From Aquatica leii (taxonomy: Eukaryota > Arthropoda > Insecta > Coleoptera > Lampyridae): 64,000 nucleotides of DNA. Both the position numbers and the translations under genes were made by a program. The first letter of the stretch is position 1. Each line of letters begins with the position of its first letter. The notes under the pieces are model-generated. The model was not told where the DNA came from, did not search any database, and was given only the letters and a program-made list of their open reading frames with translations. Positions 1-12,284 of this stretch are shown one piece after another. Location of the stretch: positions 35,719,117-35,783,116 of the forward strand of contig CM069436.1 in NCBI GenBank assembly GCA_035610365.1, written 5' to 3'.

Positions 1-1568
1 GTTTCGAAATTTAAGATTAAATGTCAGGCTTGCTGCAGGAAAAAAAACAAATTTATTAAAAAAAATAGTATTTGGTTAGATACAGCTGTGTCATTTCCAA
101 AACATAATACTAATAAAGGAGGTCGCTTTTCCTTAAATTTTGAAAAATCTGCGGAGAGAACCAAAAAGAAAAGACTTCCAAAAATTACAATCACCGCAAG
201 AGCTTATATTCGCAGCTCAAATGAGGTCATCAGGGCAAAGTGATGCCGCAAAAGTTGTTAAAGAAGCCACATCCAACAAAGGCAAGAAGATATAGGGATG
301 GTTTTGCAAAGCAAACAATTTTTAAAGAAGTAGAACCTCTTCTAGTTGAAGCTTTGGCTTTATATATAGACGAAAAATTTACAAAATTTCAGTACAATTT
401 AGTACGGGGAAAAAATAATACAAAATTTCCTTTGTGTATTAAAGTTGCAATGGCCAAACGGGTGTGCTAGCCTTAGGAAAGTAGGAATGCCACTTCGACG
501 CAAAACATTTTATGGGAAAATCCGATACCCTCATCGACCAAACTTTGCAGATTTATTAAATTTAAATTCTGCAAAAAAAGTACAGAACTAATACAGGCAG
601 AAGCGGCAAATGTAGAAAAACAAATTGAAAAGTTAGTACCATCCAGCATAACGATGAATGACAAGAAACTAATAATAAACCATAGATTATTGTAAACTAT
701 GGTGGATGGAAAGGTGTGTAACGCTGTTATTAACACTTCGTCCACCCAATAACAACGTTAAAAAAGTTTAAGCAGCCAAACCAAAAGAGGACAATTATGA
801 ATTCATTGTCGATTTTTCATGGGTAGATCAGATCCTTTGAATGCCTTCTTCATTTGTCATACAGACGTGATTTAAAAAAATGGCAAACTAGAGGCGAAGT
901 CAACAAAAAGAGCGTTCAAGAAAAAAAGAAAAAATACAGTGAAGTTTCAAGGAGAAACTTGGGTTGATTGTGGAAAAGCCGACACCTGGCTTAGGCAGCT
1001 CAAACAATGGAAATACTGCCAGAAAATTTTTCAGGAATTTTAAAAATTTGCGGAAATTACGGAAATAGATCCGAATATTATTTTTAAATTCTATGTGATT
1101 TTTTAGGGTATTTCTAGTGAGCATAAAATTAATTAGAAGAAATTCAGAAACTATTGCTTGGAGACGGCTACCGCATTTATTACTCTTTATGAATAGTTTC
1201 CATTGGCACCGAGTATTCACAAAATACTTGTACATAGGCCTGAGATAATTGCCCATGCTTTAGTGCCTTTAGGCCAACTCAGTAAAGAGACACAACAGTC
1301 CCGCAATAAAAACTTTAAGAAATATAGAGGAGACAACACTAGGAAATTTTCTCAAACGAAGATCAACGATGGTGTTCTTCACCATCTACTTATTTCTTCG
1401 GATTCTTCAATTTCTAGTTTAAGACACAGTTCAAAAAAGAAAATAATGTAATTGTAAGCAGGAGTGCAAATTATGTTGGACGTTTACGAAGGTACAGAAA
1501 CCGCACCGGATGAAGTTTTGCAAACCGAACAAAGTGAAGATTTTGATACTGATGATGAAGAATCTTAA
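1..1568 (+). pseudogene. Transib (RAG1-like) transposase relic
   Basis: This is a decayed coding region for a DDE transposase of the Transib superfamily, the lineage from which the RAG1 recombinase arose. It is recognised from islands in shifting frames: an N-terminal basic segment at 120-235, an island at 240-470 with A-L-A-L-Y-I-D and Y-N-L-V-R, a M-V-D-G-K-V-C-N-A island at 699-735 (its Asp is likely the second catalytic acid), and 1203-1451. The last island reads H-K-I-L-V-H-R-P-E-I-I, then R-N-K-N-F-K-K-Y-R, matching the pattern of the RAG1 C-terminal catalytic part. The reading frame ends in an acidic tail (D-T-D-D-E-E-S) at 1568. Many stops and frameshifts are present, and the segment expected to hold the first catalytic Asp is missing around 470-500. 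The 5' end lies outside the window. The family call rests on remembered motif similarity. Confidence 0.7.
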
Positions 1569-1800
1569 GCAGATAGCATTTAAACCAAACTTTTAGATTT
1601 TTTTTAGTTTTTTCGTAAATTTGTTTATCTTTATTTTTCATTTTGTTACATATACTAACTCAAATCAACACTTGTTTTAAATGTTTTTGTGTCTTGCAAT
1701 ATGTTTTTTTTAGATTTTGTTTATTAACCATCCAATAAAATTATTCACACTAAATTTATCCACAAATTTCTGCGCGTTTAGTTGATGCTTTTCATACCTC

Positions 1801-1813
1801 GTGGTCCATAGTG
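1801..1813 (+). repeat. Candidate 3' terminus of the Transib element
   Basis: The sequence CCATAGTG ends at 1813. Its reverse complement, CACTATGG, fits the CACWRTG consensus that begins Transib elements and resembles the RSS heptamer. It lies about 245 bp after the transposase stop codon, a plausible 3' UTR distance. The next five bases, CTGCG, would be the GC-rich 5-bp target duplication. The partner end is outside the window, so this cannot be confirmed here. Confidence 0.42.
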
Positions 1814-2500
1814 CTGCGATTACGTCGAAAAGTAGCTTAAGGGGATTCTTTCCTATGTAAAATCAAGCAAAATTATCCCCATTTTTTGATAGACTTTACA
1901 GCAAAACCAAATCACCAAATCTAATAGGAAAAAAAACACATGTATGCTAAGTATAACTGAAGGTCGCTAGTTGCTTGACTTGGCCACAAAAGTGATAGTT
2001 ATTCCTACAAAAAATCACAAAAATACGACAAAAACACATTAAAATTCACATTTATTTTCAAAGGCTTCTGTTAAAATTATTAAATAAAAATAATTAAGCG
2101 ACTTACGTTCAACCTTTATTAACAAATCTGCATCAGCACTAAGACGAGCACTGCATTTTATGTCGGCAATATCACTTTGAAAGTACCCCTTATTTTCTCA
2201 AAACGCAACGTATAATGCTGTCTTTCTTATCTTCCGTCTTTGTCGTATAAGCTACAGCAAATTTTTTGGCCTCTATTTTACTGGAGATGTTGACGACGTG
2301 AATGTTTTGTTTACGGACCAGAGTATGATTTGGATTTGTAGAATAAAGAGAGAATCGCCTTAATGTTGTATCACAGTGATTCATATAAAATTTTCTTGAT
2401 TCTCACTATGATTTTCGTTTAGCGACCAATCAGACCTTGAAAAAAAATAACCTTCGTATACTCGAAAATATTTCTTGTGCTGTATACAACGCTCACGCAA
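1814..2500. other. Unassigned spacer
   Basis: AT-rich sequence between the Transib relic and the MULE relic. I see no coding island, tRNA or clear repeat. A 64-codon reverse ORF at 2190-2384 has no recognisable motif. Confidence 0.5.
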
Positions 2501-2511
2501 GGAAATAAAGG

Positions 2512-3489
2512 GTGTTCCAACATACTCCAGAAGTTCAACGGAGCTTGTTTCACCTGCCGAATACTAACAGACCAATCGTAGTGAACCTTTCCTTTTATAT
2601 GATAGTGACCTTGGTGAACAGCGTATTTTGTTATTTTTACAGAAAAACATTTGACATGTATAGAGCACTGTATGCGGATGGTACAATTAAATCAGCTCCA
2701 TCGTTATTTAATCAAGTACATACAATTCATGAAGTATAAAACAGTAACGTAATTCCTACTGTATATGCATTGCTCGCAAACAAAACAAAAGAAACGTATA
2801 CACGTTTATATCAACAACTAAAAAGGTTTAAATCAGGATTACAATCAACATATGAATATTAAGAGAACTTTAATGAAAGCACAATTTATAGAAACCAGAG
2901 TACGCGGGTGTTTTTTATATTTTAGACGTCTTTCAGAATCTCGTGAAGTGTGGCGCTGTAGTCTGTATATGTCAAAATATTGTTATTATCCGTATTACAA
3001 ACATTCGCCGGTACATTTTTTCTTACCTATCTTTGCTTTTATCGTTGTATTTGTTGTTAATAGGTCTTTAAGTATTATTATAAGTAAACTAATGTACAGT
3101 GAAGCTTTTGATTTGCCCTAAATTTGAGCCAATTAGCGGCTATCGCTTTTGTACCAGAGAAAGATATTGTTGCAGCATAAGAAGAATTACTTGATAGCAA
3201 GTTTTATACGGAATATGAGAATGTAAGCAGTGACTAATTACATTGAAGATACACGGATATGTCGTTTAGACAGGAGAATGCGACGAAGCCAACCATTATT
3301 TTCTACGAGTATGTGAGTTTGTTACTCATTGATGGAGAACATTTACCGCGTACTAACAATGCTGTGAAGAATGGCACAACAGTTTCACTTCTGGGCTTAA
3401 TGCTGCGCATTCAAGTATATGGAAATTCATTATTGCTTAAAAAACAGTTTAAATATATCAAAAATAGAGCAATACATTGCTGGAATTAA
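2512..3489 (+). pseudogene. MULE (Mutator-like) transposase relic
   Basis: This is a decayed MULE-type transposase. Islands occur in the order expected for the family: Y-D-S-D-L-G-E-Q-R-I-L near 2600-2635, A-D-G-T-I-K-S-A-P-S-L-F-N-Q from 2672 (the D-G-T Asp is the first catalytic acid of the family), Y-A-L-L-A-N-K-T-K-E-T-Y near 2765-2800, the T-R-V-R-G-C-F-L-Y-F-R-R block at 2895-2930, A-F-V-P-E-K-D near 3145, and the C-terminal L-P-R-T-N-N-A-V block at 3340-3370. The frame then shifts by one base, which destroys the conserved W-H segment after N-N-A-V. At least three frameshifts and several stops are present, so no functional product is possible. I saw no terminal inverted repeats. Confidence 0.72.
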
Positions 3490-3639
3490 AAATTACAAAA
3501 AATTAAAAACTTGAAAAAGTAAAACACAATATAAAATATCAAAAATTAAAAAATATTAATGACAAGACAATGGCCGCTACAACCACATAAATCTTTAAAT
3601 TTTAACTGCCAGTCTTAAGTCTAGATAAAGTGTGAAGCA

Positions 3640-3990
3640 AAGCAACTATGGGTCTTTTTATCGCGCCTTTATTTTTACATTCGTCCTAATATCCACGTTC
3701 TTTCGTGGCGACGGCAGTGCTCATTCAAGATGAAAGAATTATTAATTGTAGAAGTACTTGTTGCCTTACCTTTAGCATAATAAAAGCATTTCTTCTTGAG
3801 GTTTCGCTTCTTTTAAATGAGTGTTTTGTTTCTTTAATTTAGATTCTAGTAAATTTTACAAAACTTCTTTGATGGTCATCCTAATATACAATTTACACAT
3901 TTAGTCATCATTAGCGATTTCTTGCCACATAACATTAAATTTACCAAACTCTAACCTACGTTCGTTTATTGAAGGAACCTAGTATTTTTT
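3640..3990 (-). pseudogene. PIF/Harbinger transposase N-terminal fragment
   Basis: Reading the minus strand down from about 3990 gives one frame with E-R-R-L-E-F-G-K-F, then W-Q-E-I-A-N-D-D, then Y-I-R-M-T-I-K-E, then K-L-K-K-Q-N-T-H-L-K-E-A. This is the order found in the N-terminal part of insect Harbinger transposases, where an 'RMS/RMT' block precedes a 'QNTNxREAI' block. Stops interrupt it three times, and the G-N-K-Y-F-Y segment near 3765 lines up with the family's 'ATGNSYRSLS' block. The catalytic half is not present. It differs in orientation and sequence from the Harbinger gene at 20.9-28.5 kb, so it is a separate relic. Confidence 0.5.
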
Positions 3991-6460
3991 AGTTGCAATG
4001 TAAAGAGCAAGCAATTATGAAATAGCAGCTACCGTTTCCTCCTCTTCATTCAAGAAATCTATCTTTACAAGTATGTACCCTATTATAATTAGAGTATTAT
4101 CATTTGTATCTAGAACTAAAAGATGGGCCGCGTCTTGGTGTGTCCGTACTTTTAGCCTATGACCACAACTAATTTACTACTTAACACTGTAAGTTTTTCT
4201 CTAGTTGCTTGAAAAATAGTTTTATCGAGTAAAAACATGTTCCATAAATGCGGGATTTTAAGGCGCAATCAATCAGTTTCAGGCTCTGAAGATGTGCACT
4301 GCAAAGTGCAATTAAATCTCAGCTTTTGAGAAATTGACCACTCGGAAATTATCTAAAATAGAAAATTGTAATCTAAGAATAATTGGTGAAAATTTAAATT
4401 CTACTAACAAACATTTAGTTTGATATCATTTTAGTATTTGAAATTAACATGTAATCTTTTGTAATTTTATCCTATAAAAAACTGAGGTATACAATTGTTA
4501 AATAAACTTAGTGTGATTCAAAATTTTGTTTTTACAAAAATATTACAAAACGTGATAGTATAAATAATTTTTTTAGTTTATTGTTATTGTAAAAGATAAT
4601 AACTTAGCTATCAAAATGCGTTTGACTTAGTGTGGTAATTGATATCACGTTTTTAATTAAAATAGTTGCACCTATGTATGTAATTTAAACTGAACATATA
4701 AAATTTTTTTGTAGTTAACAGCTCATTAAAATTTAACTTTTCAACGTTAAGTTTAAATTTAGACATCACGTATTTGATTTTATTAACTTTACATTTGTTA
4801 AATAAATTTAACTTAATAATATTTTTTTAATTTTGCGAAATATTCATCATATTTAAATTTAACAATAATTTATTATAATTTCTTTTAAGAGAAAATAATT
4901 TTAGTAAAAAAGTTTCGTATTAATTAAAACTTTCTAATTATCAATATCCTCTGTACAATGCTGAGGATATTCAGCTTTGTGTTATAAATACAAGTGTAAA
5001 TAATTATTTTCTTGATAAATTCAACATTCACATTTATATAAATATAATTAAACCTTTTCTGTAATTTTCCTCAGAAATGTATAAGCTGTGTTGAAGTCAT
5101 ATCTTTTGAAATTACACACAATTATACCAAAACATTAAACTTTAATGAAATATTCTTTGATGTTTTAGAATTTAAGTTTTAAAATAAATTAATTTTTATT
5201 GTTAAATTTGATATATACATACATTACAATGAAAAGTAAATGTATCGGTAACTAAATATAGTCTGAAATTTAAAGCGCTGTTTGGATTTATTTACTGTAT
5301 CTATATTCGCGTGCAGTGTAATCCAAATTCCATTTACTACCCCTCTGCCATCAGCGTAGTTTGGATCTTGAATATATATTTCTATATTGAGAAGTTAAAC
5401 GTTAAATTATAAGGCGGCTTTATATAACGTGAGGAGTTTATCGATTAAAATGAAAATAGAGGATTTAATCTTTTTATGTTCATCAGTAGAAGAAAAAGTT
5501 TATTAACATTGTATCGCATGCACTACGTCGCTAAAAATAGTACTGGTTTCGTGTCATTGTTTTAAAAATTTTTTAATTAGGGTATACTTTGTCTATTCTT
5601 AACTTCATATTGCGTATAAATTTTAGTCAGAACGTGTACTTTCGTGCTGTTATCTTTTTAAACGAATAAACTTTTAATCTGTAAGTAAAAAATAGAGTTA
5701 ACGTAACCAATCTGTAATTTAATGTAACACCTAAATAAAATATTTCTCGTATTTACATAAAAATATTTAATGCTATAGTTTTTATCAAATACTTTTATAA
5801 AACAAATTTTATGTTTTTAAATTATATACTTAATGTAATTTAAACACGCATAAAATTCAAGCCGTGTGCGGTTGTTAAAATATAAAAAACGCTAATTTGT
5901 AGGTTTAAGACCAATGAATTAAAATAACAACACAATTACTTTAAAGTCATAATAAATGACAAAAAAATATACACAAAATATAAGAATTCGTCTTTATACA
6001 CCTGCTAGTTGTATGAGCTTAAACCCAGGTAAATAATATTTCATTATTAACCACTGGTTAATAATTAACATATTTACATTTCTTGATAATTATATAACTG
6101 TTTTAAAAAAAAGTTAAGAAAACTATTCACTAGGAGCAAGAAATTTTATTTAATGCTATTTTAGGAATTTAAATCGTTCATTAAACAAATTAATTTTATT
6201 TTAAAAGTGTCAGTTATTTGAAGTTTGCGCTTAAGTAAATGTGAATTTTAACTGAAGTGAATGTATTTTAGATATAATCAATGCTTAAAATAATGTTTTT
6301 TTACAATTTTAGCAAGGTTAGCAAAAAAAACTTACGTTATCTAATTATTTCTGTAATATAAATCACAGTTACAAGTTACGTTAAAATAAATTCTATTATA
6401 CTAATGACAACTGTCACAATCACTTACTTGATTTTTAATTTCAAATTAAGATCTTAAATT
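3991..6460. other. AT-rich spacer, nothing recognised
   Basis: About 2.5 kb of very AT-rich DNA with no coding island on either strand, no tRNA and no clear inverted or tandem repeat. Probably intronic or intergenic. Confidence 0.55.
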
Positions 6461-6463
6461 CTA

Positions 6464-6480
6464 ACACGTTAATTGCCGGC
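6464..6480 (+). repeat. Possible piggyBac 5' terminus
   Basis: The sequence CACGTTAATTGCCGGC follows CTAA, close to the TTAA target of piggyBac elements, about 370 bp before the piggyBac-like coding relic. I found no convincing matching inverted end after 8450, so this is only suggestive. Confidence 0.25.
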
Positions 6481-6829
6481 GATGATATCAACCAAGTTTT
6501 TATCTGGGACATGATAATTTTATTGTATAATTTAGATACTACACCTGAAAGAAATTTAATGTTTGAAAAACAAAGTTTGTCAAAATTTCCGGTAAAGCAC
6601 TATTTTTTGTCATACGTTTATGACTGACATGGCCATGCATAAAACTTAACTCACTACAAGTCATGTAAATCATAGATGTGTGACTCATCTAACATGTTAG
6701 GACCAGTTTTAGCCGATACTGTAGTGAACTCGTGTAGTATACGAATCATTAGTGCGTCTAACGTTTATCAAATAACACGTAATTACTGTGACTATTTGTT
6801 TTTATAATTTTTATCTAAATATCTAGCAA

Positions 6830-8310
6830 AACCAAAATTTCTAACTGAGAGTGAACTGAACGAGGTTGCTGAAAATATATCCGATGAAGAGTACAAATAT
6901 TCTAGTTCAGATGATTCAATACATAATCTTAATTATACTCATTCGTCGAATAAAGATGAAGAAGATCTTTAAGATTTAAGATTTGGAATTAGAAGAAACT
7001 ACAGACAAAATTTAAAATAACGAAATACATGAGCATGAATTGTCTGAGTTTAGTGATGTTGAATGGTGCGATTATGAAGGTAGACATAAACGTTTCCAAT
7101 TTATAGAAAAATTTGGTTTACGATTAGATATACCTACAAATTAATATTTTTGCTTTTGATACGTTTAAACTGAACAAACAATTCAGCGTACTCTAACAAC
7201 TCGACACAGTCGTCTAAACAAATAGTGTCCAACTAACGCTGAAGAAATAGCAAAGTTTTTCGGCTTTCATAAATGGATGAGAATAATGCAAGTTGGAAAT
7301 ATGATTTCTTATTGATCAAATAAACATATTTACAAGAATATCATAGCCCTAAGTTTCATGTTCCGAAATAAATGTGAATTATTAATTTACATTTCTAAAA
7401 TAATAAAAAAATTATTTCTGATGACAGATTAGCAAAAAATTAATCCGTTGTTAAATTTGCTTGAAATTAAGTATAAAAATGTCTTTATCTACGGCAAAGA
7501 TTATGTAATTGACAAAACTCCTGTTTCCTGGAGTGTATAGCTAATAAAGCGCACAAATACGAAATTAACTTGTGTTCTTCACAAGGATACACATAAGGAA
7601 GCAAAATATATTTAAATAAATCCAAGATTTATGATAAAAGCATTGACATTTTTTTGCGTATTGTGTTGTGAGTATTGTAAGAACAAATAAGAAGTTATTG
7701 CCACAAGAAGTTATGAATGCTTAAATTAAAAAAAGAGAAATGGTAGCGAAGAAGATAAAAACGGTATGGTGTATTTAACTAGCTAGACACTTGAAATATT
7801 AAAATATTGATCCCCTAGAAATGGTAGATATAAACGTAAATTCAGCCAAGACAAGTAGGAAAAAAACAGTAAACAAAATACACTTTCAATTTGTGCTTAT
7901 AATAAAGGTAAAACAGGAATATATATTTCGGATCCTATGCAAGAACTCATCAATCATGATGAGTGAAATACGATGACAGAGCTACCTCATAGCATAATTT
8001 ACTATGCATGAATAATAGTAAGTAAATGGCTATAGAGATGGAAACGTTGAAACCTGATTTTATACCCGAGTAATTTAAATAAGTTTTGTATAACCCGCGA
8101 GCTAAAATCACAACGTTTAGCTTAAGCTCGAACAACTAAAGATTTAAAAAAATTAACTCTTACGCTAAAAACAATGTTTGATTCTGAAAAGAAGAAAAAG
8201 GGAGATAGTGCGTTGGGCGTTACGCACAAATAACAAAAAAAAGAAGAACGTTCGTCAATGTGCACAATATGACGCGGAAAATTTCGTGTTATTAATTAAA
8301 TGTTTTATTT
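6830..8310 (+). pseudogene. piggyBac-like transposase relic
   Basis: This is a decayed piggyBac-family transposase. Landmarks in order are: an acidic N-terminus with S-D-E-E-Y-K-Y near 6880; N-A-E-E-I-A-K-F-F-G-F at 7235-7270; D-D-R-L-A-K-N near 7420; Y-K-N-V-F-I-Y-G-K-D-Y-V-I-D at 7470-7515; A-N-K-A-H-K-Y-E-I-N-L-C-S-S at 7540-7580, the family's block after the catalytic Asp; L-P-Q-E-V-M-N-A near 7695; Y-N-K-G-K-T-G-I-Y-I-S-D-P-M at 7895-7940, the family's 'GKTGIDxSDQM' block; and a C-terminal Cys-rich remnant at 8205-8270. Numerous frameshifts and stops are present. The segment around the first catalytic D-E pair is damaged, so the gene is dead. Confidence 0.75.
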
Positions 8311-8449
8311 AACTTTAACTCTGTCTATCTGATGAATTGTTCGTCTAAAACGCAAAACGCAGAAAACAGAAGTAGTTGATTCTGTCCCTACCTTTTAGAA
8401 GAAGGAATCATTGATTTGATGATCACAAAAATATATTATTCTGTGTATT

Positions 8450-10950
8450 TTAATGTATGCTTTTATGTTTTAAGTGTTAGCAAAATTGCATGCCAAACTA
8501 AAATGTGAATAGTAATTTACGTAACAAGCGTCGAAAATATAGCACAGCATATCGAACGTTAATGCGACGCAAAGCCGAACGGCCGAGTGTTGCATGTTAG
8601 TGGGTTATTTATGTAACCAACTGAGTAGCTCAGTTCTCGGCGTTGGATTTAAAGCGTTATTAATTTAATGACAATTAACCTAAATTTATTCTTTAAAGTA
8701 AAATGTGTTTATTACTATACATTGTACAGTTTGGACAGTTTCATTCATTGGTATATAACTAAAAACTTATTTACTTCTAATTAATTAATACAGGGATTCG
8801 GTTAAATGCGGCCCACACATCAAGGAATGTTACGATTAAGCAAATGCGGCCCAAATTTCTAATCTCTAAAAGAACAAAGTTAATTTTTCCAAATGAAAGA
8901 TCAGGTGTAAAAGGCATAGCGGAAATTAACAAACTCTTGTTTCAAAGAGTACTAGAAATTAAGGTAATTAACGTATACACTAAATAAAGACGAAAATTAC
9001 AGGTTACGATTGTTAAAAAATTATTCAGGTATGTTTGTATTGAGTTATTAAAAATCGGTGATTTCGGTAATTAATCAAAACTTCCAGGCAATACAGATGT
9101 GCTGTTATTGAGTTACCTGGGTTTTAATTACAAACTTACGACGAGTTGACTACTAGTATAAATTATGTTATTAATGCTATACGGGATGTTGCGGATTATT
9201 TCTCATAGCAAACTGAAGCTTCCGGTGAGTTAAGTTTAGGGAAATGCTCTGGAAATTAATTATTGACTTAAAGTATTGATTTTAGAGATCACAGTCCGAA
9301 ACCAAAACGTAGCAATGGCAAACGTATTAAAAGATCTCAAGTCAACTTGGTTTACGTGATCATTTAATGCGCTTACCTCAAATACGTTAAGGGTTGAAAA
9401 CGTGACTTTGTAAGTAAGAGGTAGATCTAGTTCACGTTCACGGCAACCTGGAGCGAGTAATTTGTTAATTCACTTATAGTACTAAGATTCGGTGGTTGCA
9501 AATAACACTAGATAATGCGGAAGCTGGAAGTCAACAATGAGGAAGGGAGTTTTAACGTGACATGGGGTTTTTATACACAACGGAGAAAATAAAATGCAAA
9601 AATCTTGAGAGTAGCAGGGTTCAACAGCCGGTTTTTGTTATACGGTGTGATTCGAGATAGCAGGTATTTGTTAGTCGGTTTAAACAGATTATTGGTATCA
9701 GGATCAGTTCAAAAAAGGATAAGCCAGGTACAAAACATGAAGTCGCAAAATATTAATCGGGTATACACAGGTATCGAGTAAACGGTTCTACTAAGACTAG
9801 GTCGTGGAAGTGAGGGTTTTTACTAAGAACGGGTTGCATTAGAGAAGGAAATTTTTAGTTTTGACGGTGGATTTTAATTTGTTTTATGTTACGGTTGATG
9901 ATCTTAAGCAAGGCAAAGCCGAACGTTTCGAAGCGATGGAGGTGGTCCGCAGCCGGTAACTTAAATATAATTTTAAAAGCAATGACTACTATTTCTGCCG
10001 CTTTGTTGTATTGTTGCCTTTTGTTAAACTACAGAAAATATTAAAAAATCACCAGAAATACAACGTTGGTACTACATTTATTACTAAATCTGTCAAATTT
10101 GACATTATCTATAACAACGTTCTTTTTTTAAATGTTAACGAAATTTAAAGATTTTTTTTAATGATTTTGTACCTGTCGGATACTCGCTCTAATATAATAA
10201 TTGACTTTAAACGAATATTAACGTTTGCAATGTTGGCAGCATAAAAAATAACTTTCAAACAGGCATAAAATAAAAATAAATATTTAATTAAATTAAAGAA
10301 ATTTAAAGTATAATTAATTATTATTTATATTCAAATTTTAATATTTATGGTAGTATTGTGTAAAACAGTAAGTTGTTAGTAATTCTTTCATATTTTTATT
10401 AAAAAATTTATCATCAAGGTATATTTTTTAGACTACAAAACAGCATACTTCTAATTGGCGTTGCATTTAAAAACGATTAATTTCTGTTTTTTTAAATTAT
10501 AATTTATCAGGTTCTCTTCGCATTTAAATTAACTTCTTTAAATATACTGTTTCTAATAGATTTAAGTATCGCCAATTATAACGGCACCGCATTGCAAAAA
10601 TTACAAGACTATCTGGTGTTCCGCTAAGATTACAGTTATTTTCATAATGTTAATTTTGAAAGAGTAGTTAGTTTACGATGAATTTCAGAAACAGTACTTA
10701 ATGACCAAAAACGTTAAAATAATTGACATGTAGTTTGAGCCAGATTAATAAAATTCGTTGATGAAGCCATACACTGATTCTCTCGAATCTTTAGTATGAT
10801 TTACATGTTTTATCTCTTTTTTATATTTTCAAAAAAGTAATTTTTTATCAAGTTCATTCAGTAAATCACAATGGCTGTAAATTTTTTTACTTATGTTTAC
10901 AAAAGTTGGCAAGGTTTTAAAAAATATGTTACCAACGTTTTTTTGTACAG
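8450..10950. other. Unassigned spacer
   Basis: No coding island is recognised. A short phrase, AAATGCGGCCCA, is repeated at about 8804 and 8842, and GCAAAGCCGAACG occurs at about 8570 and 9914. These could mark eroded repeats but are too short to classify. Confidence 0.4.
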
Positions 10951-10954
10951 CCGG

Positions 10955-11870
10955 TTCTGCTAGTAACAACCATGTCACCACAGCTAGCTGAGCTGCTGAA
11001 TAGGCGTGGCTAAAATTGCTATTATAATATAAAAAAAAAGAAAACGGGCGGCGCCACTCTTTGCCTACCGGTATTGATTTGGAAACACCAAGGTTCCATA
11101 TAAGCCTACTGTCGAAGGAATTAGGTAGAGGAGAAAACCAAACAACTAAAGAACGTAACAAATTTAATTAATATTAAAAAAATAAGTAAATGTTAGGCAC
11201 AAATTAATAACGAAATCACATTAAGCAAATCATTCAAACGTTAACAAATATGTGCTGCACTTTCGTTGTTCAAATAGATAAAAAATCAAAAACAAAAACA
11301 CATAAGACGAAATTGATCAAATATTACCAAATACTTTAGATTATGATATATTTCTATTTCAATAAGAAGAACGTTTTTTACTTAGGAAGATGGTAGTAAA
11401 CCATTTATTTTGGATCTAATTGTTTAATTTGGCAATGATTCACAACCTTACGTGTTTGCTTCATTGGGCCATTTTATTATCCGGAAAATTATTAATTATT
11501 AGCTTCCAAAATATGGAATTAAATTATGGAACACAGACTATGTATTTAAATATACATGTATAACTATCTAGTTAATTTGTTATAATCTAAAATAATCAGA
11601 TAAAGGAGAAAAAAGAAAAACATTAATATAGGATTAACAATTACATGGAATTGCGATAATTCAGTTCTCGAATAGCAACACGTGATTGTTTAAATAATTA
11701 TAAGAACGTAAAATTTACTTCTAGTTCCTTAGCATAGCAGCTAGTAATAACTGCTACTTCAGTAATACTACCCTCGACACTTTCGAGGAGTGCAAATTTG
11801 CATTCACCGATTTAACTGAGCCACCACCGGTCTTGAATGCAAATAAATTACTAAGGATACTTATTAGGTA
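10955..11870 (+). repeat. Unclassified dispersed repeat, copy A
   Basis: This segment and 16176-17101 are diverged copies of one sequence in the same orientation. Shared blocks in the same order include AACCAYGTCACCAC plus GCTAGCTGAG near the start, GCGCCACTCT, CTGTCGAA plus GGAGAAAA, ACGTTAACAAAT versus ACATTAGCAAAT, a TGCTACTTCA block, and a TTTCGAGRAGTG block near the end. I see no coding capacity; the 110-codon reverse ORF here is not conserved in the other copy. It could be an old LTR or a non-autonomous element. Confidence 0.6.
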
Positions 11871-12284
11871 AGTAAACCACATTAACAAAAATTGTCAGTT
11901 AGTGATTACTGATGGAAGTCAAATTCCCCTTTGCATTTACTACTGAGGTAATCCACTTAAAGGAATAACAACTGTTATCTTGCTATACGCAGCTTAGTAA
12001 CAACAAACCGATCTAAAATCTCCAAAATAAATTTTAATTCGCAACCATCGGATTGAACGATCAAAGTTCTAACCTAAATTAAACTACGTGCAGCCAAATT
12101 CAAAAACAAAATAGGCTATAAAATGGTCCGCTCACAGTGCGGTACTAAGAATTTTGTTAAAATGCGAATTGTAAATTTATGACTAACGACACGTAACAAA
12201 TAATAATATGAATAGGGCTTGCATTATATGTATGCAATTATGCTTAAAAATTAATTGAAAATGTCTAAATGTTCCAGAACACTT
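11871..12284. other. Unassigned AT-rich sequence
   Basis: It may extend copy A of the dispersed repeat. It contains a promoter-like GGCTATAAAATGG at about 12113, but nothing shows that it is used. Confidence 0.3.

Noticed and set aside
900-1256. 118-codon minus-strand ORF
   Set aside because: Shadow of the Transib relic, whose plus-strand islands explain the same bases.
8571-9930. GCAAAGCCGAACG present twice, considered as a repeat end or regulatory site
   Set aside because: Only 13 bases shared, with unlike flanks; may be chance or a worn repeat.
10829-11161. 110-codon minus-strand ORF
   Set aside because: Overlaps the dispersed repeat; the frame is not kept in the second copy of that repeat.
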